Positions 42,371 through 51,558 of a stretch of DNA of 64,000 nt are shown one piece after another; positions within the stretch are counted from its first letter, which is position 1, and every line of letters begins with the position of its first letter. The stretch comes from Caulobacter segnis. Lineage in GTDB: Bacteria; Pseudomonadota; Alphaproteobacteria; Caulobacterales; Caulobacteraceae. Position numbers and translations under genes: made by a program. Under the pieces are notes generated by a model. That model was not told the origin of the DNA, made no database searches, and worked only from the letters and a program-made list of their open reading frames with translations. Where the stretch lies: NCBI RefSeq assembly GCF_029543125.1, contig NZ_JARQWW010000005.1, positions 186,001 to 250,000 on the forward strand, given 5' to 3'.

Positions 42371-43920
42371 ACCGCATCCTGCTTGGCGCTCTGTGCCTGT
42401 TGGCCGCCAGCCCCGCCCTCGCTCAGTCCGAGCCGCCGATTCAGCTGGCCGTCTCACAGACCGCCAACCAACCGACCGCCAAACCCGCGCCGCCGCAACG
42501 GTTTGTCACCAAGCATCGCACGACCATCCGCGGTCGGAAGATCGACTACACGGCCACGGCCGGTGAAATCTACCTGACCACGCTGTCCGGCGAACCGACC
42601 GCCAGCATCTTCAGCTTCGCCTACGTCAAGGACGGCCCGCGCGATCTCAATCGCCCGGTGATGTTCGTGTTCAACGGCGGGCCTGGCTCGTCATCGCTGT
42701 GGCTGCACATGGGCGTAGTGGGTCCGCGCCGGGTCGTCCTCGACCGCGAGGTCAACCCCAGCAACGTCCCGCCCTTCGGCGTCGCCGACAATCCCGACAG
42801 CCTGCTGGACGTCGCCGACCTGGTGTTCATCGATCCAGTCGGCACCGGCTTCAGCCGCGCCGTAGGCTCCGGCAAGGCCGAGGACTTCTGGGGCGTGGAT
42901 CAGGACGCCGACTCCGTGGCCCAGTTCATCGAGCTCTGGCTGACCGAGAACGGCCGCTGGACCTCGCCGAAATTCATCATGGGCGAGAGCTATGGCAGCG
43001 TCCGCGCCGCCCTGATGCCACGCGCCCTGATGGGCGGCCCAACCTATCTGGGCATGATGCGCGGCATCACCGTCAACGGCATCGTCCTGCTGGGCACCAC
43101 CCTCGAGAGCCGCGACGGCCCGCCGAAGCCGGAGGCCGCCTTTACCTCCGCCGCCAACGACCTGACCGCCCAGGCGGCGACGGCGTGGGCCCATGGCCGC
43201 ACGGCGCATCAAGGCAAGACCCTGGCCGACTTCCAGGCCGAGGTGGATCGTTTCGCCGCCGGTGAATACGAGGACGCCCTGCGCCGCAATGCGGCCTCTC
43301 CCCTGCCCCCGGCCGAGCGCCAGGCCTTGGTCGCCAAACTCAGCGGCTACACCGGCCTGCCGGCCGACGCCTATGCTCAGGATCTGAAGGTCCCCACGGG
43401 CCTGTTCGCCCGCCGGCTGCTGGCTGACAAGGGACTCAGCGTCGGCCTCTATGACGGCCGCTACACCTTGCCGACCAAGGGCTCCGGCAATGAGCCGGTG
43501 GCGGATGATCCCGCCATGGGGCGCTACGTGCCGGGCTTCGTCGCCGCGTTCCACCAGATGCTGCATGACGATCTGAAGGTCGGCATGGAGCGGCCCTACG
43601 GCGCCATCGTCTGGCGGGACCTGCTGTCCAAATGGAAATGGAGCCGCGCCCAGGTGCCGCAAGGCCAGAGCTTCGCGGTGGATATCGCCACGGCGATGCG
43701 CCGCAACGAACGCCTCCAGGTGCTTGTGGCCTCCGGCAGCTACGATCTGGTGACCACGCCCGCCGCCGCACGCCGCAGCCTGCAGGCGGCCGACCTGCCG
43801 ACGGACCGCGTCACCTTCCGGGACTATCCGTCGGGCCACATGCTCTATCTGGGCGACACGGCCGCCGCGTTTTCGGACGACGTGCGCGCTCTGATCCAGC
43901 GGACAAGCGGCGCAAACTGA
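42367..43920 (+). CDS. Secreted S10 serine carboxypeptidase
   Basis: 517 residues; Sec signal NRILLGALCLLAASPALAQ. FVFNGGPGSSSLWLHMGVVGP, nucleophile IMGESYGSVRAA, Asp in VASGSYDLVTTP, His in YPSGHMLYL: complete S10 triad and the fourth S10 gene of the window. Translationally coupled to the exported PLP enzyme by a 4-base overlap. Convergent with ilvD, 21 bases apart, with no clear terminator. Confidence 0.88.
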   Translation: MNRILLGALCLLAASPALAQSEPPIQLAVSQTANQPTAKPAPPQRFVTKHRTTIRGRKIDYTATAGEIYLTTLSGEPTASIFSFAYVKDGPRDLNRPVMFVFNGGPGSSSLWLHMGVVGPRRVVLDREVNPSNVPPFGVADNPDSLLDVADLVFIDPVGTGFSRAVGSGKAEDFWGVDQDADSVAQFIELWLTENGRWTSPKFIMGESYGSVRAALMPRALMGGPTYLGMMRGITVNGIVLLGTTLESRDGPPKPEAAFTSAANDLTAQAATAWAHGRTAHQGKTLADFQAEVDRFAAGEYEDALRRNAASPLPPAERQALVAKLSGYTGLPADAYAQDLKVPTGLFARRLLADKGLSVGLYDGRYTLPTKGSGNEPVADDPAMGRYVPGFVAAFHQMLHDDLKVGMERPYGAIVWRDLLSKWKWSRAQVPQGQSFAVDIATAMRRNERLQVLVASGSYDLVTTPAAARRSLQAADLPTDRVTFRDYPSGHMLYLGDTAAAFSDDVRALIQRTSGAN

Positions 43921-43941
43921 TCGCGCCGCTGCTTCTCTCGC

Positions 43942-45792
43942 CTATCGTTCGAGCTGGCTGATGTCGCGGACCGCGCCCTTGGCGGCATTGGTGGTCATGG
44001 CGGCGTAGGCCCGCAGGGCCGGACTGACCTCACGCTTGCGGTCCAGCGGCTTCCAGGCGCCCGAGCCGCGCGCGAGCATGGCCGCGCGACGCTCGGCGAG
44101 AACCCCGTCCGAAACCTCAAGATTGATGCCGCGATTGGGGATGTCGATCAGGATCGAGTCCCCCGTCTCCACCAGAGCGATCAGGCCGCCTTCGCCCGCT
44201 TCCGGCGACACGTGGCCGATCGACAGGCCCGAGGTGCCGCCCGAGAAGCGACCATCGGTGATCAGGGCGCAGGCCGCGCCAAGACCCTTCGATTTCAGAT
44301 AGGTGGTCGGATAGAGCATCTCCTGCATGCCCGGCCCGCCCTTGGGCCCCTCATAGCGGATGACCACCACCTCGCCGGCCTTCACCTGGCCGCCCAGGAT
44401 GCCGCTGACGGCGGTCTCCTGGCTTTCGAACACACGCGCAGTGCCGCGGAAGGTCAGGATGGATTCGTCCACCCCGGCGGTCTTCACGATGCAGCCTTCC
44501 GGCGCGAGGTTGCCGAACAGGACCGCCAGTCCGCCGTCCTTGGAGAACGGGTGCTCGACAGAGCGGATGACGCCCTTCTCGCGGTCCAGATCCAGCTCCT
44601 CCCAGCGCGCCGCCTGGCTGAAGGCGACCTGGGTCGGCTTGCCGCCCGGCGCGGCTCGGAAGAACTCATGAGCCGTTGCGCTGTTGGTGCGTCCGATGTC
44701 CCAGCGGGCCAGGGCCTCGGCCATGGTCGTGGCGTGAACGGTAGGCTGGCTGGTGTCGATCAAACCGCCCTTCTCCAGCTCGCCCAGGATCGCCATGACG
44801 CCGCCGGCGCGGTGGACGTCCTCCATGTGGACGTCGCTCTTGGCGGGCGCGACCTTCGACAGACACGGCACCTTGCGCGACAGGCGGTCGATGTCCTCCA
44901 TCTTGAAGTCGACCCCGCCTTCCTGAGCCGCCGCCAGCAGGTGCAGCACCGTGTTGGTGGAGCCGCCCATGGCGATGTCCAGGCTCATGGCGTTCTCGAA
45001 CGCTTCACGCGTGGCGATGCCGCGCGGCAGGGCCGTGGGGTCCTCCTGCTCGTACCAGCGCTGGCAGAGGTCGACGACCAGACGGCCGGCTTCCTTGAAC
45101 AGCGCCTCGCGGTCAGCGTGGGTCGCCAGGACCGAGCCGTTGCCCGGCAGCGACAGGCCCAGCGCCTCGGTCAGGCAGTTCATGGAGTTGGCGGTGAACA
45201 TGCCCGAGCACGAGCCGCAGGTCGGGCAAGCCGCCTTCTCGATCGCGGCGACTTCCTCGTCCGTGTACTTGTCGTCGGCGGCGACGACCATGGCGTCGAC
45301 CAGGTCCAGCGCACGGATCGCGCCCTTCACCTGCACCTTGCCGGCCTCCATCGGCCCGCCGGAGACGAACACCACCGGGATGTTCAGACGCATGGCGGCC
45401 ATCAGCATGCCGGGCGTGATCTTGTCGCAATTGGAGATGCAGACGATGGCGTCGGCGCAGTGCGCGTTGACCATGTACTCGACGCTGTCGGCGATCAGCT
45501 CGCGGCTAGGCAGCGAGTACAGCATCCCGCCGTGACCCATGGCGATGCCGTCATCCACGGCGATGGTGTTGAACTCCTTGGCCACGCCCCCGGCCGCCTC
45601 GATCTCGCGCGCGACGAGCTGACCCAGGTCCTTCAGGTGGACGTGACCCGGGACGAACTGGGTGAAGCTGTTGGCGACGGCGATGATCGGCTTGCCGAAG
45701 TCCTCGTCCTTCATGCCCGTGGCGCGCCACAGGCCCCGGGCGCCAGCCATGTTGCGGCCGTGGGTGGAGGTTCTCGAACGATAGGCGGGCAT
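43942..45792 (-). CDS. ilvD: Dihydroxy-acid dehydratase
   Basis: 616 residues, full length. Dehydrates 2,3-dihydroxy-isovalerate and -methylvalerate to the 2-keto acids of valine and isoleucine synthesis. Fe-S and Mg ligands are in [15 protein letters not shown] and [18 protein letters not shown], with the conserved [19 protein letters not shown] and the C-terminal [19 protein letters not shown]. Divergent from a LysR-type gene across a 94-base region, an arrangement known for ilvD/ilvR in Caulobacter. Unrelated to the peptidase locus by function, although the amino acid theme is shared. Confidence 0.97.
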   Translation of the reverse strand: MPAYRSRTSTHGRNMAGARGLWRATGMKDEDFGKPIIAVANSFTQFVPGHVHLKDLGQLVAREIEAAGGVAKEFNTIAVDDGIAMGHGGMLYSLPSRELIADSVEYMVNAHCADAIVCISNCDKITPGMLMAAMRLNIPVVFVSGGPMEAGKVQVKGAIRALDLVDAMVVAADDKYTDEEVAAIEKAACPTCGSCSGMFTANSMNCLTEALGLSLPGNGSVLATHADREALFKEAGRLVVDLCQRWYEQEDPTALPRGIATREAFENAMSLDIAMGGSTNTVLHLLAAAQEGGVDFKMEDIDRLSRKVPCLSKVAPAKSDVHMEDVHRAGGVMAILGELEKGGLIDTSQPTVHATTMAEALARWDIGRTNSATAHEFFRAAPGGKPTQVAFSQAARWEELDLDREKGVIRSVEHPFSKDGGLAVLFGNLAPEGCIVKTAGVDESILTFRGTARVFESQETAVSGILGGQVKAGEVVVIRYEGPKGGPGMQEMLYPTTYLKSKGLGAACALITDGRFSGGTSGLSIGHVSPEAGEGGLIALVETGDSILIDIPNRGINLEVSDGVLAERRAAMLARGSGAWKPLDRKREVSPALRAYAAMTTNAAKGAVRDISQLER

Positions 45793-45847
45793 CAGTCTGG
45801 TTCCGGCACGATTAAGCGGCGACGGATGCCTGACTTAAAAGCCTTTG

Positions 45848-45863
45848 TGAAATATATTATTCA
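45848..45863. promoter_or_regulatory. AT-rich dyad between ilvD and the LysR gene
   Basis: TGAA-N8-TTCA (TGAAATATATTATTCA) in the middle of the divergent region, with the T-N11-A symmetry expected for LysR-type sites. It stands out as the only AT-rich stretch nearby. Likely binding site of the LysR-type regulator. Confidence 0.5.
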
Positions 45864-45886
45864 GCAACAACAAGGTCGCCGCATAG

Positions 45887-46789
45887 ATGACAATCGAAAC
45901 CCGCCAACTCCGGCACTTCGCCGCCGTCGCCGACACGCTACACTTCGGACGGGCGGCCGAGCGCCTCGGCATGACCCAGCCGCCGCTCAGCCAATCGGTG
46001 ATGGCGCTGGAGAAGACACTGGGCGTGGCGCTTTTCATCCGGACCAAACGCAGCGTCCGGCTGTCTCCTTTCGGCGAGCAATGGCTGCCCCAGGTTCGGG
46101 CCGCCCTGGCGACGCTGGACGCCCTGCCCGACAGCGCGCACCGTTTGCGCAGCGGCCTCAGCGGCCATCTGTCGCTATCTTTCGTCAGCACCGCCGACTA
46201 CAGCGTCCTGCCCGATCTGGTCCGGCGCTATGCCGAGGCGTTCCCGGATGTGGAGATTCGTCTCGTCGAGGCGACCAGCGATGTCCAGATCCCGGCGATC
46301 CTGGCCGGCGAACGGCACGTCGGCATCATCATCCCGCCACATAGCCAAGGCTTGCCGGACACCCTCGCCTATCGACAGCTGGTGTCGGAGCCGCTGATCG
46401 CCGCCGTCCCCGCCGCCTGGATCGAGGATGGAAGACTGGCCGTGGAGAACGACGTGCTGGCGCCGCAAGCGCTGACCGCCGCGCCGCTTATCCTGTTCCC
46501 CAGAACCGTGGCGCCCGCTTTCCACGATCTCGTCACCGGCTATTTCAAGACCCAAGGGCGCCCCGCACGGATCGTGCAGGAGGCCATCCAGATGCAGACC
46601 ATCATCAGCTTGGTCTCGGCCGGCCTGGGCGTCGCCCTGGTGCCGGCGTCCCTGCGCAACCTGGCGCGGGCGGGGGTCCGCTATGTGGACATCAAGGACC
46701 CGCCGATGCTCGAGACGGGTCTGGTCTGGCGGCGCGACGACGACACCCCCACCCTGCGCGAAATGCTGCAGATCGTGGACGTCGCCTGA
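45887..46789 (+). CDS. ilvR: LysR-family regulator, probably of ilv genes
   Basis: 300 residues. N-terminal winged helix (ETRQLRHFAAVADTLHFGRA, AERLGMTQPPLSQSVMALE, LGVALFIRTKRSVRLS) and the periplasmic-binding-protein-like effector domain from about residue 92 (LSLSFVSTADYSVLPDLVRRY in parts). Divergent from ilvD, like the Caulobacter ilvR gene, whose product controls branched-chain amino acid synthesis. The symbol rests on that layout, not on sequence comparison. Confidence 0.75.
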   Translation: MTIETRQLRHFAAVADTLHFGRAAERLGMTQPPLSQSVMALEKTLGVALFIRTKRSVRLSPFGEQWLPQVRAALATLDALPDSAHRLRSGLSGHLSLSFVSTADYSVLPDLVRRYAEAFPDVEIRLVEATSDVQIPAILAGERHVGIIIPPHSQGLPDTLAYRQLVSEPLIAAVPAAWIEDGRLAVENDVLAPQALTAAPLILFPRTVAPAFHDLVTGYFKTQGRPARIVQEAIQMQTIISLVSAGLGVALVPASLRNLARAGVRYVDIKDPPMLETGLVWRRDDDTPTLREMLQIVDVA

Positions 46790-47497
46790 TCAGAACTCCT
46801 TGATCAGGCGCAGCCCTGCCCGGGGTCGCCAGACCTCGCCGTCGGCCTTCACCGCGCCCACGCCGGCCTGGACGTTCAGTCCTTCAGCGAGCTTCTGGTG
46901 GATCTGCGGCATGAGCAGCGCGTAGCGGTCGGCGCCGGTGCGGAGATTGAACTCCAGACCGAGGGTCGTGGTCTCCGACGCATCGTAGAAGGTCGTGTGG
47001 TTGAAGATGAAGTTGCTGCCTTCATCCCCGTCGATCGTCACATCGCCGATCCCCACCATGCTCATGGTGCTGAAGCGCTCTCCGAAACGATGGCCGATGA
47101 GATAGAGGGCCGTGTTCTCCCAGCGACGGCTCTCACGGTTGTAGAGCCCCAGATACTGGATCCCGTGGACGCCCCGACCGCCGTTGAAAGTCCCCAGCGT
47201 GCCCTGAAGGCCCATCTTGTAGTCGGTGATCGTCCGGTTCTCGATGGGAAGCTCGAACTCGATCGCCATGCCCTGTGCGAAGGCGATCTCGATCTCTGGC
47301 GCCCATTCGACCGCGTCATGACGCCCCGAGAGGTTCCTCTGCGCGAGCGTGTTGACCTCAAGCTCGCCGCGGCTCGCCCCCAACGGCCGCACCATGTCGA
47401 ACACCATCGGCTCGGGAATGTGCGGATAGGCGTCGGCCCGCGCACACAGCGGAGAGAGGCTCACCAGAAGAGCGAAGAAGGCGGTATAGGATCGCAT
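46790..47497 (-). CDS. Secreted beta-barrel-like protein of unknown function
   Basis: 235 residues; signal peptide MRSYTAFFALLVSLSPLCARADA. The rest alternates hydrophobic and polar residues in short strands (WAPEIEIAFAQGMAIEFELP, TTLGLEFNLRTGADRYALL) and ends in Phe (LRLIKEF), as outer-membrane barrels do. No family recognised. It is divergent from a two-component system 126 bases away, so it may be that system's target. Its stop abuts the stop of the LysR gene without overlap. Confidence 0.65.
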   Translation of the reverse strand: MRSYTAFFALLVSLSPLCARADAYPHIPEPMVFDMVRPLGASRGELEVNTLAQRNLSGRHDAVEWAPEIEIAFAQGMAIEFELPIENRTITDYKMGLQGTLGTFNGGRGVHGIQYLGLYNRESRRWENTALYLIGHRFGERFSTMSMVGIGDVTIDGDEGSNFIFNHTTFYDASETTTLGLEFNLRTGADRYALLMPQIHQKLAEGLNVQAGVGAVKADGEVWRPRAGLRLIKEF

Positions 47498-47623
47498 GGT
47501 CGGCGGGTCATCCGGTTGCGCCTGGACCGTTCGTCGCGATGAAGCCGCGCACGCCGGCCCGGGCTGGGTTGGCCGCCCGCAAGACCGCAGCCTGGATTAC
47601 GGCGTCCTTACAGTGGAGGGGTC

Positions 47624-48301
47624 ATGCGTTTGCTGATCGTCGAGGACCATGACGAACTGGCCGAGCTGATCATAGGACGGCTCGAACAGGCGGGGTTCCC
47701 GAGCGATCATGTGGCCAGTGCGGAGGACGCCAGGCTTCTGATCGACGGCGGCGACTATGCCGGCCTGCTGCTGGACCTTGGGCTTCCCGATGGCGACGGG
47801 ATCGACCTGCTGGAGTGGCTGCGCGGGCGGAACAAGACGCTGCCTGTGCTGATCCTGACCGCGCGCTCGGCCCTTCGTGACCGGATCGCCGGCCTGGACG
47901 CCGGCGCCGACGACTATCTAGGCAAGCCCTTCGCCACGGACGAACTGATCGCCCGCGTCAGGGCGCTGATGCGGCGAGCGACGGCGGGCGGCGCCGCTAC
48001 GTTGACCTGCGGCCGGTTGACCTATGACGCCGCTGCGCGCCTTGCCCAGGTCGGTGACGCCCCGCTCAGCCTGTCACGGAGGGAAGCCCAACTTCTGGAG
48101 CTTCTGCTGCGCCATCGCGACAAGGTCGTGCGCAAGACGCAGATCGAGACCCTGTTCTTCGGCTTCGGCGAAGAGTTCTCATCCAACGCGGTGGAGGTCG
48201 GGGTCCACCGGCTGCGCAAGCGGCTCGACCAGCTGGAGGCCGGGGTCGAGGTCGTCACCATGCGGGGTGTCGGCTATCTGCTTCGCGAGCAGGCCGCATG
48301 A
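47624..48301 (+). CDS. OmpR-family response regulator
   Basis: 225 residues. Receiver domain (1-120) with acidic pocket VEDHDE, phospho-acceptor Asp51 in LLLDLGLPDGDG, Thr in LILTARSA and Lys in DYLGKPFA; C-terminal OmpR winged helix with SLSRREAQLLELLLRH and the recognition region VGVHRLRKRL and GVGYLL. Resembles the QseB/TctD branch. GGAGGGG lies 3 bases before the ATG. Overlaps the kinase gene by 4 bases (ATGA). Confidence 0.92.
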   Translation: MRLLIVEDHDELAELIIGRLEQAGFPSDHVASAEDARLLIDGGDYAGLLLDLGLPDGDGIDLLEWLRGRNKTLPVLILTARSALRDRIAGLDAGADDYLGKPFATDELIARVRALMRRATAGGAATLTCGRLTYDAAARLAQVGDAPLSLSRREAQLLELLLRHRDKVVRKTQIETLFFGFGEEFSSNAVEVGVHRLRKRLDQLEAGVEVVTMRGVGYLLREQAA

Positions 48302-49632
48302 TCCGGGGGCGCTCCATCCTATCAAGGGTCCTGCTGCTGCACGCCTGCGCGACGCTGGTGACCGCCATCGTCGTGGCGGCGGGGGTCTGGATTCTGCTGG
48401 AGACGACCAGCGAACGGCTGCAACGCCAGACGCTCTCGGCCTATGGCGAGACCTTGAAGACCGGACTGCGCGGCGAGCGTGGGCGCTGGGCGCTGACCGA
48501 CCAGGCGCGCCACGCCCTGCATGGCGGCGGCGACAGCTTCACCTTCGGTCTGTTGGAGAACGGCCGCCTCGTCAGCATCGGGGACCTGGCGAGCCCCCCG
48601 CCCCTGCGCATGCCGACCGACGGCCAGGCGGCCTTCTTCGAGCGGGTGCAAGGCGCCAAGCTCTATTCCGGGCTCAGTGCGCCTTTGGACGGACGGCCAA
48701 ACCTCCGTGTCGTGGTCGTCCAGGACCTTGACCACCCGGACGTCATCTTCGACGACGTGATCACCCAGGTGCTGCTGGTGGCGGCGCTGCTGATCCTGGT
48801 GCTGCTCGGCCTGCAGCTCGCCATCGACGTCTGGATCGTGCGACGCACCTTGGCGCCGGTGCGTCGGGCTTCGGAAGAAGTGGCCGCCATTCATCCTCAC
48901 GCTCTCGATGCGCGGATCGGCGTGGCGGACCTGCCGGCCGAGGTTCTACCGCTGGGCAATGCATTCAACAGCGCGCTGGACCGCGTCACCGAGGCCTACC
49001 GCATCGAGCGTGACTTCGCCGCTGACGCCGCCCATGAACTGCGCACGCCCCTATCGGTCCTGCAGCTCCGCGCCGAGGATGCAGCCGATCCCGCGCTGCG
49101 CGAACGCCTTCTCGCCCAGATCGGACACATCCGGAACATCGTCGAAAGACTTCTGCTGATCGCCGAGATCGACGCCAACACCCCCTCCCCCTCCGCGCGC
49201 GTCGAACTGAGGCAAGTGGTCGAGGAACGGGTGGCGGCGATCACGTCGTTGGCCCTGGCCAAGAGCCAGTCCATCACGGTCGCCGGAGTGGAGCATGCGG
49301 TCGTGTCCGGCGAGGCCGAGCGCGTGGCGCGCGCGATCGACGCCCTGCTGGAAAATGCTGTTCTGCACACCCCGGCGGGCACATCCATCGAGCTCGAGGT
49401 GACCTCGAACGCGATCCACGTCAGCGACGACGGACCGGGTGTCGGCGATGTTTCGCAGGCCGACCTCTTCCGCCGCTTCTGGCGCGGCCATCGGCAAAGC
49501 GGTGACGGCTCAGGCTTGGGCCTGTCCATTGCAGCGCGGATCATGGAGCAGTTAGGCGGGACGGCCAGCGTCAGCCAGCGCAGGCGCGGCGTCACGTTCT
49601 CACTGACCTTCCCGAAAAGCCGGGAAAGCTGA
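48298..49632 (+). CDS. Sensor histidine kinase (QseC/TctE-like)
   Basis: 444 residues, inner membrane. TM1 about 9-32, a periplasmic sensor of about 120 residues, TM2 about 157-180, HAMP-like linker, H-box AADAAHELRTPLSVLQL with His246, N-box ALLENAVLHTP, G1 VSDDGPGVG and G2 GSGLGLSIAARIME. Partner of the response regulator in the same operon. The signal is unknown; a divergent outer-membrane-like gene suggests envelope or metal/nutrient sensing. Confidence 0.92.
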   Translation: MIRGRSILSRVLLLHACATLVTAIVVAAGVWILLETTSERLQRQTLSAYGETLKTGLRGERGRWALTDQARHALHGGGDSFTFGLLENGRLVSIGDLASPPPLRMPTDGQAAFFERVQGAKLYSGLSAPLDGRPNLRVVVVQDLDHPDVIFDDVITQVLLVAALLILVLLGLQLAIDVWIVRRTLAPVRRASEEVAAIHPHALDARIGVADLPAEVLPLGNAFNSALDRVTEAYRIERDFAADAAHELRTPLSVLQLRAEDAADPALRERLLAQIGHIRNIVERLLLIAEIDANTPSPSARVELRQVVEERVAAITSLALAKSQSITVAGVEHAVVSGEAERVARAIDALLENAVLHTPAGTSIELEVTSNAIHVSDDGPGVGDVSQADLFRRFWRGHRQSGDGSGLGLSIAARIMEQLGGTASVSQRRRGVTFSLTFPKSRES

Positions 49633-49633
49633 C

Positions 49634-49662
49634 GGCGTCGGCGCGCTAAGCACGCCGACGCC
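49634..49662. terminator. Hairpin between convergent genes
   Basis: GGCGTCGGCG and its perfect complement with a 9-base loop, right after the kinase stop and before the convergent DUF885 stop at 49671. Strong 10-pair GC stem; no T-run on the plus side, a short TTT on the minus side. Probably a bidirectional terminator. The 9-base arm is shared with 28218-28248. Confidence 0.55.
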
Positions 49663-49670
49663 ATAGTTCA

Positions 49671-51485
49671 TCAGGCGGCCTTGCGCTCGGCCACCCAGCG
49701 GTCGACGCGCGTCTCCAGGACCGACAGCGGCAGGGCGCCGGCGCTGAGGACCGTGTCGTGGAAGCCTTTCAGGTCGAAACGGTCGCCCAGGGACTCACGA
49801 GCCTTTGCGCGCAGGGCCAGGATCTTGACCATCCCGACCTTGTAAGAAGTCGCCTGGCCGGGGTTCACGAAGTAGCGGCGGATTTCCGAGCGGATCTTGC
49901 CCACCGGCTGCGGCGAGTTGGCGGTATAGAACTCCAGCGCCTGCGCCTCGCTCCAGCCCTTGGCGTGGATGCCGGTGTCGACGACCAGGCGGATGGCGCG
50001 CCAGATCTCACGGCCCAGGCGGCCGAAGTCGCTGTAGGCGTCCTGATAGAAGCCGGCCTCCTTGGCCAGCAGTTCCACATACAGACCCCAGCCCTCCACA
50101 TAGGCGCCGTAGCCCGTCTGGGTGCGGAACACGGGCACGCCGGTCATCTCCTGGGCCAGGGAGATCTGCATGTGATGGCCCGGCCAGCCTTCGTGATAGC
50201 TGGTCCCCTCGATCTCGTAGATCGGCGTGGCGCGGATGTCCGACAGGTGGACGTAGAAGACGCCCGGACGCGAACCGTCCGGCGCGCCCGAGCTGTAGTG
50301 CGCGGCGCCGCCCGGCTCTTCGCGGAAGGACTCCACGCGCTTGACGATGAGGTTCGAGCGCGGAATGCGATTGAAGTATTTGGGCAGCTCGGCCTTCATC
50401 GCGGCCAGATATTCCTCCGACATCTTCAGATACCGCGCCCGGCCCGCGTCGTCGTCGCTGACATAAAAGCGGTCGTCGGTGCGCATGAAGACGAAGAACT
50501 CCTCCAGCGTCCCCTTGAAGCCGATCTTGGCCTTCAGCGTCTCCATCTCGCCACGGATGCGTTTGACCTCGGCCAGGCCCAGGTCGTGGATCTGGTCGGC
50601 GGTCATGTCGGTGGTCGTCTGCTGGCGCAGCATCGCGTTGTAGTAGGCCACGCCGTCCGGCAGGGAGACCGCGCCCTTCGGCTCCGGCGAGGTGTGCGCC
50701 ACATCCGCCTTCAGCCAGACGGCGAGACGGTCATAGGCCGGCTTCATCTTGACGGTCATGGCGTCGGCGACCGCCTTTTCGAAGGCGGCGGCCTGGGCGT
50801 CGTCGATCTTGCCGCTGGCCTTCAGCTTGCCGATCTTGGTCTTGGCGTCAGCGAACAGGGCGGTCTCGCCCTCGCCCGCGAACGGCGCGCCGGTCATCAG
50901 ACGGCCGACCTCGTCCAGGGATTGCTCATAGGAGAAGCGCGGCGCGCGGACGCCCGCCGCCGCCGAACGCTTGGCGCGCTCAAGCTGGACGTCGAGCGCC
51001 GGCCCGATCGCCGCCACACGGGACACATAGGCCTGCATGTCGGCGGGCGTATCCACGCGGTGCGCATTGATCAGGAAGTTCGGCAGACCGGCGTGCGGTC
51101 CGCCGCGGCCGAAGACATAGCTGTGGCCGCGCCAGCGGTTGGCTTCCTCGGCCCGGGTCAGCTCCAGCTCCCACATTTCGAAGGAGGTGCGGGCGTCCTC
51201 GCCCAGCTTCTTCGGGTCGAAGCGCCGCTTCATCTCCGCGACGCTCTGCCTGCGCCAGGCCAGGCGCTTGGCAACCGCGGCGTCGCTGCGGTCCGACAGT
51301 TGGTCGTTCAGGGTCTTGCGGCCCAGACGCGTCAGACGCTCCGGGTCCTGCGACAGATCCTGCTCGAACGCTGCGTCGAGATAGGTCGTCAGTTGCTTGT
51401 CGAGATCGCTCTGCGCGCTCGCCAGAGCGGGCGCCAGGGCCGCCGCCGCCACACCAAATCCAAAGCCGCGCCGCGAAAGCCTCAT
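49671..51485 (-). CDS. DUF885 family protein, Tat-exported putative metallopeptidase
   Basis: 604 residues. MRLSRRGFGFGVAAAALAPA is a clear twin-arginine signal. The DUF885 hallmark SYHEGWPGHHMQISLA (HE...HH) followed by TGYGAYVEGWGLYVE is present near residues 430-470 and resembles a zinc peptidase site, though family activity is poorly characterised. ATG 51485 has GGGGAA about 7 bases upstream; a longer frame adds six codons. Lone gene between the kinase and lldD; it adds to the window's exported peptidase set but has no shared dyad nearby. Confidence 0.85.
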   Translation of the reverse strand: MRLSRRGFGFGVAAAALAPALASAQSDLDKQLTTYLDAAFEQDLSQDPERLTRLGRKTLNDQLSDRSDAAVAKRLAWRRQSVAEMKRRFDPKKLGEDARTSFEMWELELTRAEEANRWRGHSYVFGRGGPHAGLPNFLINAHRVDTPADMQAYVSRVAAIGPALDVQLERAKRSAAAGVRAPRFSYEQSLDEVGRLMTGAPFAGEGETALFADAKTKIGKLKASGKIDDAQAAAFEKAVADAMTVKMKPAYDRLAVWLKADVAHTSPEPKGAVSLPDGVAYYNAMLRQQTTTDMTADQIHDLGLAEVKRIRGEMETLKAKIGFKGTLEEFFVFMRTDDRFYVSDDDAGRARYLKMSEEYLAAMKAELPKYFNRIPRSNLIVKRVESFREEPGGAAHYSSGAPDGSRPGVFYVHLSDIRATPIYEIEGTSYHEGWPGHHMQISLAQEMTGVPVFRTQTGYGAYVEGWGLYVELLAKEAGFYQDAYSDFGRLGREIWRAIRLVVDTGIHAKGWSEAQALEFYTANSPQPVGKIRSEIRRYFVNPGQATSYKVGMVKILALRAKARESLGDRFDLKGFHDTVLSAGALPLSVLETRVDRWVAERKAA

Positions 51486-51558
51486 GTCGATTCCCCAAGC
51501 CAAAACGGATGGGCGGGAAGCTAGTCAGCTTTCAAGCGGCGCGATAGCGATTGCGGAA

